A stretch of 64,000 nt of DNA from assembly GCA_965249455.1 (NCBI GenBank), contig OZ252236.1, positions 3,844,001 to 3,908,000 on the forward strand, given 5' to 3'. This document shows, one piece after another, positions 52,231-60,337 of the stretch; the first letter of the stretch is position 1; each line of letters starts with the position of its first letter. Under the pieces are notes generated by a model. That model searched no databases and had not been told where the DNA came from. It saw only the letters and a list, made by a program, of their open reading frames with translations. The stretch is from Jiulongibacter sp024742395. GTDB lineage: Bacteria > Bacteroidota > Bacteroidia > Cytophagales > Spirosomataceae. The translations under genes and the position numbers were made by a program.

Positions 52231-52893
52231 ATGAAAGAAATTTTGGCACTTCTTGGAAAAGAAATCACCCTAGAGTGGAGAAATAAATATGCTTTTAATG
52301 GCATGATTCTCTACCTTATCTCTACGGTTTTTATCTGCTTCTTAAGTTTCAAAATAAAGGTTGACGCCTTGAATCCTATTGTTTGGAATACGCTATTCTG
52401 GATCATCATTCTATTTACAGCAATTAACGCCATTGCTAAGAGTTTTTCACAAGAAGGGCAAAACCGACATGCCTATTACTATACACTGGCCAGTCCTGAA
52501 GCCATCATTGTTTCTAAATTAATATACAATTTCCTGCTGATGCTTTTCCTTGCTTTTGTAGGCTTGGGAATTTATGTCGCCTTTTTAGATAATCCTATTC
52601 AGGATTTAGGAATGTACATATTATCAGTATCACTTGGAGCCTTGGGATTTGCAGGTACTTTGACTTTGGTATCAGGTATAGCCTCTAAAGCAGACAATAC
52701 CAGTTCTTTAATGGCATTGATGAGTTTTCCAATCATTATTCCAATGTTATTGATGTTGATGAGATTGTCGAAAAACGCAATGGACGGATTGGCCTTTTCA
52801 GTCAGTCGTGACGAAATTTTTACATTGATAGGGCTTGATGGCATCGTCATAGCCCTGAGCTTTATCCTTTTCCCGTTTTTATGGAGAAGTTAA
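52231..52893 (+). CDS. ccmB: Haem exporter ABC permease CcmB
   Basis: From the ATG at 52231 (MKEILALLGKEITLEWRNKY) there are 220 residues. Six hydrophobic segments fill the protein. The N-terminal ALLGKEITLEWRNK and the segment AFVGLGIYVAFLDNP match CcmB, the membrane permease that, with the ATPase CcmA, releases haem-loaded CcmE in cytochrome c maturation. It is the first gene of ccmB-ccmC-ccmD-like-ccmE. No ccmA is in the window. Confidence 0.9.
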   Translation: MKEILALLGKEITLEWRNKYAFNGMILYLISTVFICFLSFKIKVDALNPIVWNTLFWIIILFTAINAIAKSFSQEGQNRHAYYYTLASPEAIIVSKLIYNFLLMLFLAFVGLGIYVAFLDNPIQDLGMYILSVSLGALGFAGTLTLVSGIASKADNTSSLMALMSFPIIIPMLLMLMRLSKNAMDGLAFSVSRDEIFTLIGLDGIVIALSFILFPFLWRS

Positions 52894-52923
52894 TATTGAC
52901 AGATTTTATCTTATTTTAAGAGT

Positions 52924-53592
52924 ATGAACCTAAAAAACAGTTGGTGGAAAATATTGGGAGCCCTCCTGGTAATTTATGTGGCTATCGCCGGGTTGACCGG
53001 TGAAGTACCCAGACAGCCCATATTGAATGAAACAATCAGGAATGTTTATTTTCATGTTCCTATGTGGTTTTCAATGATGGTTTTAATGACCATCTCAATG
53101 GTAAGGTCAATCCAATACCTAAGAAGTGGAAACATTGTCAGAGATCAGCAGGCTCTATCATTTGCCCATACGGCTTTTGCCCTTGGTATTATAGGTTTTT
53201 TAACCGGAGCTATATGGGGAAAATTCACCTGGGGCTCTGCCTTCCCGGTAGATCCGAAACTCATTGCGGTAGAGGTTGGTCTATTGATTTACGCCGCCTA
53301 TTTTATCATGAGAGGATCTTTTGAGGATGAGCAAAAGAAGGCAAGACTGGCAGCAGTTTATAATATTTTTGCTTTTGCAGCTTTTATGCCTTTAGTATGG
53401 ATACTTCCTCGAATTACAGACTCTTTGCATCCGGGAAACGGTGGTAACCCTGCTTTTGGCAAATACGACATGGACAGTCAAATGAGAATGGTCTTTTACC
53501 CGGCCGTAGTGGGTTGGATTCTCGTAGGAATATGGATTGCCTCCTTGCGGGCACGAATTTTAAACTTGGAATACAAAAAAACTGAAATATAA
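52924..53592 (+). CDS. ccmC: Haem transporter CcmC
   Basis: The 222-residue membrane protein has six hydrophobic segments and both haem-ligand histidines, in NVYFHVPMWFSMM (about residue 43) and DSLHPGNGG (about 164). The tryptophan-rich loop is degenerate (WGKFTWGSAFPVDPKL) compared with the E. coli WWD motif, which I recall as usual for Bacteroidota. It delivers haem to CcmE at the periplasmic face. It starts 30 bases after ccmB and abuts the ccmD-like gene with no gap. Confidence 0.92.
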   Translation: MNLKNSWWKILGALLVIYVAIAGLTGEVPRQPILNETIRNVYFHVPMWFSMMVLMTISMVRSIQYLRSGNIVRDQQALSFAHTAFALGIIGFLTGAIWGKFTWGSAFPVDPKLIAVEVGLLIYAAYFIMRGSFEDEQKKARLAAVYNIFAFAAFMPLVWILPRITDSLHPGNGGNPAFGKYDMDSQMRMVFYPAVVGWILVGIWIASLRARILNLEYKKTEI

Positions 53593-53763
53593 ATGACACT
53601 ATTAAGTATTTTAAATATCCTTCTACAGGAAGTGGCCATGGCAGATGGCCTACGTCAAGATGGTAAATTCTGGGTTGTAGTGGCCGTAGTTACTACTGTA
53701 ACAATTGGAATTTTAGTGTACCTGTTTTTGTTAGATAGAAGAGTCAGCAAATTAGAAAAATGA
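53593..53763 (+). CDS. CcmD-like small membrane protein (56 residues)
   Basis: The ATG follows the ccmC stop directly and the stop overlaps the ccmE start by ATGA, so the gene is tightly coupled. The 56 residues include a soluble start (LQEVAMADGLRQDGKFW), one membrane helix (VVVAVVTTVTIGILVYLFLL) and a charged end (DRRVSKLEK). Size, topology and position match CcmD, the small subunit linking CcmC and CcmE; sequence identity alone is too weak to be certain. Confidence 0.85.
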   Translation: MTLLSILNILLQEVAMADGLRQDGKFWVVVAVVTTVTIGILVYLFLLDRRVSKLEK

Positions 53764-54200
53764 AAAAATCACATATCATAGCCCTTGTGGTAATTGCAGT
53801 GGCCATTGCCATGATTATTTCCACCGTAGGAGATGCCAGTACGTATTCAGATTTTGGCGAGGCTAAAAAGCTGGCTACAGAAGGAAATACTACAGACGTT
53901 CATGTAGTGGGTGAGCTAAAAAAAGACAGCCAAGGAAATATTTTAGGTATGGTTTACGAACCTTCTGTGAATCCAAACAGGTTTGAATTCATGATGGTTG
54001 ACTCATTAAATAATGAGTCTAAGGTGGTTCTTATGAAACCAAAACCACAGGATATGGAACGTTCTGAAAAAGTAGTAGTGGTAGGAAGCATGAACCTGGA
54101 TCAAAATTACTTTGAGGCCGAGCAGATATTGCTAAAATGCCCTTCTAAATACAATAACGGAGAACTGGAGGCTGAAGAACAAACAGCCATGAGAAAATAG
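53760..54200 (+). CDS. ccmE: Cytochrome c maturation haem chaperone CcmE, CxxxY type
   Basis: The 146-residue protein has an N-terminal membrane anchor (HIIALVVIAVAIAMIIST) and an OB-fold domain facing the periplasm (about 45-125). E. coli CcmE attaches haem to a histidine; here the aligned segment is LLKCPSKYNN, with Cys127 and Tyr131 making a CxxxY motif and no histidine. CcmE proteins with CxxxY are known from some bacteria and archaea and bind haem through the cysteine. It follows the ccmD-like gene with an ATGA overlap. Confidence 0.9.
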   Translation: MKKSHIIALVVIAVAIAMIISTVGDASTYSDFGEAKKLATEGNTTDVHVVGELKKDSQGNILGMVYEPSVNPNRFEFMMVDSLNNESKVVLMKPKPQDMERSEKVVVVGSMNLDQNYFEAEQILLKCPSKYNNGELEAEEQTAMRK

Positions 54201-54201
54201 G

Positions 54202-55395
54202 ATGCGGATAGAGGCCGAAAAAGCTACAAAAGAGATAAGCTTATCAGACACTTTAACAAAACTGGTGACTGATAATAATGCATTTGCCGTCTGGAGGTTT
54301 CCTGACCATAATGACATACATTTCCTTTTTTCTAATAAAGAAGAGAGTGTCCTTGAAGCAGTTAGACTGGAAGACCTGGACAGCGGCTTTGTGGTAGCAC
54401 CTTTTGATCAGGACAATGGCAATCATGCCTTTTTTATTCATTCAGATCTCTATTTTTCTACTTCTGACTTTGAGAAACCCTTACCGGAAAAGGCTCTTAG
54501 TTATTTTGAAGAAAACACCTCACTAGCTTTCAAAGAGAATACTTTTGGATCAGAAGCCAACTACTCTTTGAGTTTTGGTGATACCACTACGGAAAGAAAT
54601 AAATTTGAAGCACTGGTTTCAAAGGCTGTAGAAGAAATTAAAAAAACAGAGGCTTTTGAGAAAGTGGTGCTTTCCAGAAAAACTGAACTCACAAGTGAAG
54701 GTGATTTTGACGCTGTTGCCCACTTTAGGAAAATTTGTCAGAAATACCCCGGAGTTTTCTGTTCCATGGTTTTCTTACCCTCTATAAACGAACTATGGAT
54801 AGGTGCTTCGCCTGAAACATTAGTTCGTCAGAATTCTGACTCTTTCTTCGAAACAATGGCTCTCGCCGGAACGCAGTCTGCCTTTGATAATGATGGAATT
54901 GAAATAGAATGTCCTGAGGCACTTTGGAGACAGAAGGAAATTGAAGAGCAAGCCTTAGTAAGTAGATATATTATCAATTGTTTCAAGAAAATTCGTGTTA
55001 GAGAATTCTCTGAAATAGGACCTAAAACAGTGAGGGCTGGTAATTTATTGCATTTACAAACCAGATTTCAAGTGGATTCAGAGAGGATAAATTTCCCTCA
55101 AATGGCCTCTGTAATGCTTGAATTACTTCACCCAACTTCTGCCGTATGTGGCATGCCCAAGGACATAGCCTTTGACTTTATTCAGAAAAACGAAGAATAT
55201 GACCGAGGATTTTACAGCGGCTATTTAGGCCCGGTAAATATAAATTCAATCACACATCTTTTTGTAAACCTACGAAGTCTGAAAATTTCCGGTAGCCAAA
55301 TCACCCTCTTTGCCGGCTGCGGTATAACGGCTGACTCTACTCCTGAAAAAGAATGGATAGAGACAGAAATGAAGTTAAAAACCATCATTGGTTAA
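54202..55395 (+). CDS. menF: Isochorismate synthase
   Basis: The 397-residue enzyme has the chorismate-binding domain (about 135-395) with the conserved stretches ETMALAGTQ, EIEEQALVSRYI, GPKTVRAGNLLHLQT, LHPTSAVCGMPK and EEYDRGFYSGYLGP. It converts chorismate to isochorismate, the first step toward menaquinone. An anthranilate or salicylate role is less likely because no partner subunit is near. It begins one base after the ccmE stop, so respiratory quinone and cytochrome genes share a transcript. A siderophore-type EntC is an alternative name. Confidence 0.88.
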   Translation: MRIEAEKATKEISLSDTLTKLVTDNNAFAVWRFPDHNDIHFLFSNKEESVLEAVRLEDLDSGFVVAPFDQDNGNHAFFIHSDLYFSTSDFEKPLPEKALSYFEENTSLAFKENTFGSEANYSLSFGDTTTERNKFEALVSKAVEEIKKTEAFEKVVLSRKTELTSEGDFDAVAHFRKICQKYPGVFCSMVFLPSINELWIGASPETLVRQNSDSFFETMALAGTQSAFDNDGIEIECPEALWRQKEIEEQALVSRYIINCFKKIRVREFSEIGPKTVRAGNLLHLQTRFQVDSERINFPQMASVMLELLHPTSAVCGMPKDIAFDFIQKNEEYDRGFYSGYLGPVNINSITHLFVNLRSLKISGSQITLFAGCGITADSTPEKEWIETEMKLKTIIG

Positions 55396-55567
55396 AATTC
55401 ATTTATCCTAAATATTTGAGGAGACAAAAGTTTTTTTGTATAATTATAGAAAAATAAAGCTCTCTTTTGGACGGCTTTACAAATTCCTAATAATCAATTA
55501 TTTAAGCAAGTAAAGTTTCACTTAAATAAGAGTAAAGAAAGATAACCCTTTTGGTTGATTTTGTTTT

Positions 55568-55585
55568 TTGGCACGATTCATGATC
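55568..55585 (+). promoter_or_regulatory. Sigma-54-like promoter upstream of rpoN
   Basis: TTGGCACG gives a perfect -24 element (GG at 55570-55571). Ten bases on, the -12 dinucleotide is GA (within ATGATC) where GC is the rule. If functional it would make rpoN autoregulated. The weak -12 lowers confidence. Confidence 0.35.
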
Positions 55586-55590
55586 AACTG

Positions 55591-55609
55591 CTTATCACGT
55601 CCTGATAAG
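55591..55609. other. 7-bp hairpin just before the rpoN start
   Basis: CTTATCA (55591-55597) and TGATAAG (55603-55609) are perfectly complementary with a 5-base loop, 21 bases before the rpoN ATG. It may be an operator or an RNA hairpin in the leader. Confidence 0.4.
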
Positions 55610-55630
55610 TAATTAAAAATTCGACTTACG

Positions 55631-57103
55631 ATGCAAAAATTAACTTTTAGCCAATCCCTCCAACAACGACTCTCACCACAGCAGATTCAGTTTATCAAAC
55701 TACTTCAAATCCCTACTGCAGAGTTAGATCAACGAATTGAAGAAGAACTTGAAATTAATCCTGCTCTCGAAGAAGGCAGAGAAATGCAGGAAAAAACAAG
55801 AGAAGAAGAATACAATGACAATGCTGAGGAGTATGCAGACGATTTTTCTGATTATGATAGCTTAGATGCCGCTCATGAAAGAGTAGATGTTAAGGACTAT
55901 CTGAACCAGGACGATTACTCTGGGTACAAAATGTACAGCGATGGATGGAATGATGAGAGAGAAGCAATGCCCGTAGTTTCTACCAATACATTAGTGGAAG
56001 CCTTAAATCAGCAATTGGGTTTTCAGCAACTCTCTGAAAAGGATGAAAGTATTGGTAAGCAGTTAATTGGCAGTATCGATGACGATGGATATATAAGAAG
56101 ACCTATCAGGTCTATCTGCAATGACTTGGCTTTTGGGCAGAACTTATATGTAAGTGAAGAGGAAGTGGAGCACGTTCTACATATTATTCATCGTTTTGAG
56201 CCAGCAGGCATTGGAGCCAGAGATTTAAGAGAATGTCTGCTTCTTCAACTTGAAAGGTTAAATTGTCATACTACCGAATGTCAAAATGCCATAAAAATTA
56301 TTGATTCTTATTTTGAAGAGTTCACCAAAAAGCATTTTGATACCATCAGAAAGAAATTAAATGCTGACCAGGAAGAGCTGAAAGAGGCCATCACTCTCAT
56401 TACGCGACTAAACCCAAAACCGGGTGGAATAGGCACAAACGATAGCACTGCTACTTATTTAATGCCAGATTTTATCGTTACAGCAGAGAATGACAAGCTT
56501 GATATCGTATTAAATTCTAAGAACGCTCCTGAGCTGAGAATCAGTAGATCTTTTTCTGATATGTTGGATTCTTACGACAAAAGCGACAAGAAGAGCAGAG
56601 AAGCCAAAGAGACTGTCACCTTTGTAAAACAAAAGCTTAATGCTGCCAAATGGTTTATAGATGCCATAAAGCAACGTCAACAGACGCTTTTAAGAACCAT
56701 GCAGGCCATAGTTAAATATCAGGAAGAGTTTTTCTGGGATGGCGATGAAAGTAAACTTAAGCCGATGATCCTAAAAGACATTGCCGAAAAAATAGACATG
56801 GATATTTCCACTGTTTCACGAGTGGCAAATAGTAAAGCTGTTCAAACAGATTTTGGAATTTACCCCTTAAAATATTTCTTCTCAGAAGGTATTTCTACAG
56901 ACTCAGGTGAAGATGCATCAAGCAGAGAAGTAAAGAATATCTTGAAAGAACTGATTGATTCTGAGCCTAAACATGCTCCACTTTCTGATGATAAATTAGA
57001 AAAGCAATTAAAGAAACGCGGTTACAAGATTGCAAGAAGAACCGTAGCCAAATACCGTGAACAACTAAACATACCTGTAGCAAGATTGAGAAAACAATTA
57101 TAA
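55631..57103 (+). CDS. rpoN: RNA polymerase sigma-54 factor
   Basis: The 490-residue protein has all three RpoN regions. Region I is glutamine-rich (FSQSLQQRLSPQQIQFIKLL, residues 4-45), region II is acidic (about 55-100, many Asp/Glu), and region III binds core and DNA (about 110-490). The latter includes a helix-turn-helix near LKDIAEKIDMDISTVSRVAN and the RpoN box ARRTVAKYREQL at about residue 470. It directs polymerase to -24/-12 promoters with enhancer-binding activators. It is alone in its unit; the hairpin at 57123 ends it. Confidence 0.96.
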   Translation: MQKLTFSQSLQQRLSPQQIQFIKLLQIPTAELDQRIEEELEINPALEEGREMQEKTREEEYNDNAEEYADDFSDYDSLDAAHERVDVKDYLNQDDYSGYKMYSDGWNDEREAMPVVSTNTLVEALNQQLGFQQLSEKDESIGKQLIGSIDDDGYIRRPIRSICNDLAFGQNLYVSEEEVEHVLHIIHRFEPAGIGARDLRECLLLQLERLNCHTTECQNAIKIIDSYFEEFTKKHFDTIRKKLNADQEELKEAITLITRLNPKPGGIGTNDSTATYLMPDFIVTAENDKLDIVLNSKNAPELRISRSFSDMLDSYDKSDKKSREAKETVTFVKQKLNAAKWFIDAIKQRQQTLLRTMQAIVKYQEEFFWDGDESKLKPMILKDIAEKIDMDISTVSRVANSKAVQTDFGIYPLKYFFSEGISTDSGEDASSREVKNILKELIDSEPKHAPLSDDKLEKQLKKRGYKIARRTVAKYREQLNIPVARLRKQL

Positions 57104-57122
57104 TTATACACCATTAAAGGAT

Positions 57123-57164
57123 AATCTGATGCTATATTTGCCTTGCAAAAGCATCAGATTTTTT
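57123..57164 (+). terminator. rpoN terminator with a promoter in its loop
   Basis: AATCTGATGC (57123-57132) and GCATCAGATT (57151-57160) make a perfect 10-bp stem followed by T-residues to 57164. The 18-base loop contains TATATTTG (57133-57140), a match to TAnnTTTG, placed 28 bases before the next gene start. Confidence 0.8.
57133..57140 (+). promoter_or_regulatory. -7 promoter element in the terminator loop, for the 57169 gene
   Basis: TATATTTG matches TAnnTTTG. The transcript would start near 57146, so downstream genes could be expressed while rpoN transcripts end here. Confidence 0.5.
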
Positions 57165-57168
57165 ATTT

Positions 57169-57792
57169 GTGAGCAGTAAACTCGCCCTCTTCATCAGTTA
57201 CATATTTCATCCGGGTCTGATGCCCACTTACCTTTTAGGTACGCTTTATTTTGTGTGTCCCTATTTGGTATCAATTGAAGGGCATACCCTATTATCGAAA
57301 GTTTTACTTTTGGGATTCGTGTTTTTGTACACATTCCTTTTTCCCTTAATGATGATTTTTTGGCTGCATAAGAGAAAAAAAATAGCCAGCATAAAACTCG
57401 AAAATCTTTCAGAGCGACGCCTGCCTTATCTTATTTCCATTGTAAGCTCAGGCTTTTTGGCTTACTTCTTTTACGAAAAATCAAGTTTCCTAAGACCTAC
57501 CGCTGTAATCGTTATTTTCATCATGGTAGTCATAGCCCTTGTAGCCTTATTAAGTCTCAAATGGCAAGTTAGTGCTCATGCCGCAGGTATTGGTGGGGTA
57601 TTAGGCACTTTCTTCACATTGAAATTTCATTACGACGAGCCAAGATTGGTGATACCGTTTTTTATAACTTTGATTCTTGCCGGTGTGATTGGTAGTGCCC
57701 GCCTAAAACTCAATGCCCACAATCTTGCTCAAATCTTTGTAGGATTCAGCATCGGTATTATCGTAAGCATAGTGGGCACATTATTTATTTAG
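57169..57792 (+). CDS. PA-phosphatase-like membrane protein
   Basis: The 207-residue protein starts at GTG and has about six hydrophobic segments. A charged loop holds FWLHKRKKIASIKLENLSERR, and later segments read KWQVSAHAAGIGGVLGT and NAHNLAQIFVGFSIG, whose Ser/His and Asn/His/Gln positions loosely recall PAP2 motifs. Bacteroidota proteins of this type are commonly called PA-phosphatase. The lipid-phosphatase role is not secure because the KxxxxxxRP and SRxxxxxHxxxD motifs are incomplete. It is followed by hemC after 3 bases. Confidence 0.6.
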   Translation: MSSKLALFISYIFHPGLMPTYLLGTLYFVCPYLVSIEGHTLLSKVLLLGFVFLYTFLFPLMMIFWLHKRKKIASIKLENLSERRLPYLISIVSSGFLAYFFYEKSSFLRPTAVIVIFIMVVIALVALLSLKWQVSAHAAGIGGVLGTFFTLKFHYDEPRLVIPFFITLILAGVIGSARLKLNAHNLAQIFVGFSIGIIVSIVGTLFI

Positions 57793-57795
57793 AAT

Positions 57796-58710
57796 ATGAA
57801 AATAACCATCGGAACCAGAGGGAGTAAACTTGCATTATGGCAAGCCTATTTTGTTGAAGAGCAATTGAAAGCGGCAGGTGCCGAAACTGCCATAAAAATT
57901 ATACATACAAAAGGGGATAAAATCCTTGATCGTTCTCTCTCAAAAATTGGAAGTAAAGGTGTCTTTACCGAAGAGCTGGAAGAGCAGCTAAGATCTGGTG
58001 AAATAGATATTGCTGTACATAGTGCCAAAGACCTTCAATCCAGGCTTGACGATGATTTTGAAATAATCGCTTTTACTGAAAGAGAAGAGGTTAATGACGT
58101 TCTGGTGAGTCATAAAGAGATTACACTGCAAGACCAAATCACCATAGGAACTTCCAGTACACGAAGAGTGGCCATGTTAAGAGCATACTACCCGCAGGTG
58201 AAAATTGTAGATATGCGTGGCAATCTCCAAACCAGAATTGGAAAAATGGAAAACGGAGATTGTGATGCTTTATTACTTGCTTATGCAGGGGTTCACAGAA
58301 TGGGCTACCACGACCTAATCAAAGAAAAAATTAACGTTAAACAGTTCACCCCAGCTGTAGGACAGGGATCTGTGGCAATAGAAACCTCTAAATCTTTGCC
58401 TACAGAAAAAAAGGAGCTAATCATTGCAGCATGCAATGACCCACAAACAGAGATTTGTCTAAGAGCTGAGCGTAGCTTTTTAAAAGAAATAAATGGAGGA
58501 TGTAGCATTCCCGTATTTGGCTATGCTCATTGGTTTGATGATTATTTACTTGAACTTAATGCTGGTATAATTAGTCTGGATGGTCAAAAAGTAATCAGAG
58601 TAAGTACTTTACTTAATGACCCAATTAAACTGGGGAAAGACTCTGCTGAGAAACTTTTGAACTCCGGAGGTAAGGATATATTGGACGAAATTAAACAACA
58701 ACTATCTTGA
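57796..58710 (+). CDS. hemC: Hydroxymethylbilane synthase (porphobilinogen deaminase)
   Basis: The 304-residue enzyme shows IGTRGSKLALWQAYFVEEQL at the start, the catalytic Asp in DIAVHSAKDLQ, ATP-free substrate arginines in IGTSSTRRVAMLRAYYP and the dipyrromethane-cofactor Cys in EINGGCSIPVFGYA. It joins four porphobilinogen units in haem synthesis. Its stop overlaps the TTG start of the cyclophilin gene. In the same strand block as ccm and men genes, it fits a respiratory neighbourhood. Confidence 0.96.
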   Translation: MKITIGTRGSKLALWQAYFVEEQLKAAGAETAIKIIHTKGDKILDRSLSKIGSKGVFTEELEEQLRSGEIDIAVHSAKDLQSRLDDDFEIIAFTEREEVNDVLVSHKEITLQDQITIGTSSTRRVAMLRAYYPQVKIVDMRGNLQTRIGKMENGDCDALLLAYAGVHRMGYHDLIKEKINVKQFTPAVGQGSVAIETSKSLPTEKKELIIAACNDPQTEICLRAERSFLKEINGGCSIPVFGYAHWFDDYLLELNAGIISLDGQKVIRVSTLLNDPIKLGKDSAEKLLNSGGKDILDEIKQQLS

Positions 58711-59408
58711 AAAGACTTTTGACCCTTTGTTTGTTATTAACAAGCATAACACTCTCGGCACAGAAGAAAACCAAAAAGGATTACCTGATCACAATGGAGA
58801 CCACAAAAGGAACCATGGCGATTATTTTGTTTGATAAAACTCCACTTCATAAAGCAAATTTCTTAAAGCTGGCAGAAGAAGGTTTTTACGAAAATCTTTT
58901 ATTCCATCGGGTCATCAATGAATTCATGATACAAGGCGGTGACCCTAACTCTAAAAATGCTGAGAAGGGTGCCAGGCTAGGATCTGGCGGAGCAGATTTA
59001 GAAAAAGTCCCATTTGAATTTGTGCCTGAACATGTTCACTTAAAAGGCAGCTTAGCCGCCGCCAGAACAAACAATCCTGCTAAAGAATCCTCGGGCTGCC
59101 AGTTTTACATAGTCACTGGTAAAAAATATACCGATTTTCAAATGACAGATATGGTGAAACGGGTTGGCCTTGATTATACTGAAGATCAGAGAAAAGCTTA
59201 TATTGAGGAAGGTGGCACCCCTTTTCTGGATAACAATTATACCGTTTTTGGTAAGGTAATTAAAGGCATTGAGATAGCAGAAGAGATTGAAAAGGTAGAG
59301 ACTGATGGCTCGGACAGACCTATCGAGGACGTTTCGATGAAAGTGTCTGTCAAAAAAATGAAAAAGAAGAAAATCACCAAACTGTACGGCTACCATTACA
59401 ATTCATAA
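58707..59408 (+). CDS. Peptidyl-prolyl cis-trans isomerase, cyclophilin type, exported
   Basis: The 233-residue protein starts at TTG (58707) overlapping the hemC stop as TTGA. The start is supported by a signal peptide (RLLTLCLLLTSITLSAQ) and the absence of another start before the domain. Cyclophilin motifs include FHRVINEFMIQGGDP (catalytic Arg and Phe) and SSGCQFYIVTG. It carries an insertion of about 40 residues before the last strands (DMVKRVGLDYTEDQRK). It assists folding of exported proteins in the periplasm. Confidence 0.92.
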   Translation: MKRLLTLCLLLTSITLSAQKKTKKDYLITMETTKGTMAIILFDKTPLHKANFLKLAEEGFYENLLFHRVINEFMIQGGDPNSKNAEKGARLGSGGADLEKVPFEFVPEHVHLKGSLAAARTNNPAKESSGCQFYIVTGKKYTDFQMTDMVKRVGLDYTEDQRKAYIEEGGTPFLDNNYTVFGKVIKGIEIAEEIEKVETDGSDRPIEDVSMKVSVKKMKKKKITKLYGYHYNS

Positions 59409-59412
59409 GTTG

Positions 59413-60318
59413 ATGAAAAAAATTCTGATCACCGGATCCAACGGATTATTAGGCCAAAAACTTGTAGAACTTCTTTTAACTAAAAAAAAGGTTGAAATTA
59501 TTGCCACTGCAAGAGTTAAAAACAGACTTCCTTTTCCTGAAGAGGCTTACACATTTGAGGCCATGGATATAACCAACAAAGAAGAAGTTGAGGCGGTAAT
59601 CGGAAAATACAAACCTGATGTAGTAGTGAATACTGCCGCCATGACCAACGTAGATCAATGTGAAAAAGACAAAGAAAACTGTTGGGCACAAAACGTAACG
59701 GCCGTAGAATACATACTGGGTGCCTGCGAAAAGAATGATGCCTTTTTGCTTCATCTATCCACTGACTTCATTTTTGATGGAACACAGGGCCCCTACAATG
59801 AAGATGCCGAGGCAAACCCTATCAGCTTTTATGGATGGAGTAAATGGGCAGCAGAGAAACTAGTCATGCATTCAAAGGTAAAATGGGCCATAGCAAGAAC
59901 CATTCTGGTTTATGGGATTGCCCATGACATGAGTAGGTCAAACATAATTTTATGGGTAAAAAACTCGCTGGAAAGTGGGAAAAACATCAATGTAGTCAAT
60001 GACCAATGGCGAACTCCAACCTTGGCAGAAGACCTGGCCAAAGGCTGTGCTTTAATTGCAGAAAAAGAGGCTGAAGGCGTTTACAATTTATCGGGAAGTG
60101 ACCTTTTAAATCCATATCAAATGGCTGTTCATACAGCTGATTATTTTGGATTAGACAAATCATTGATTGCGGAAGCCACGGCAGCTACATTCAGTCAACC
60201 GGCCAAAAGACCACCCAGAACTGGCTTCGACATTTCTAAGGCCAGAGAGGTGCTTGGCTATAACCCTGTAAGCTTTAAAGAAGGTATCGCTTTTCTGGCC
60301 AGCCAATTAAACAAGTAA
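59413..60318 (+). CDS. RmlD-like SDR family oxidoreductase
   Basis: From the ATG at 59413 there are 301 residues. It has the extended-SDR fold: ILITGSNGLLGQKLVELL at the start, the catalytic YGWSKWAAEK (Tyr-x3-Lys) and the segment STDFIFDGTQGPYNEDA. These resemble dTDP-4-dehydrorhamnose reductase, but no other rhamnose genes are near, so the substrate is unknown. It probably acts on nucleotide sugars in the cytoplasm. It follows the cyclophilin gene by four bases and precedes the M1 peptidase gene by 19. Confidence 0.85.
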   Translation: MKKILITGSNGLLGQKLVELLLTKKKVEIIATARVKNRLPFPEEAYTFEAMDITNKEEVEAVIGKYKPDVVVNTAAMTNVDQCEKDKENCWAQNVTAVEYILGACEKNDAFLLHLSTDFIFDGTQGPYNEDAEANPISFYGWSKWAAEKLVMHSKVKWAIARTILVYGIAHDMSRSNIILWVKNSLESGKNINVVNDQWRTPTLAEDLAKGCALIAEKEAEGVYNLSGSDLLNPYQMAVHTADYFGLDKSLIAEATAATFSQPAKRPPRTGFDISKAREVLGYNPVSFKEGIAFLASQLNK

Positions 60319-60337
60319 TTTTGTTACTTTTAGCTTT

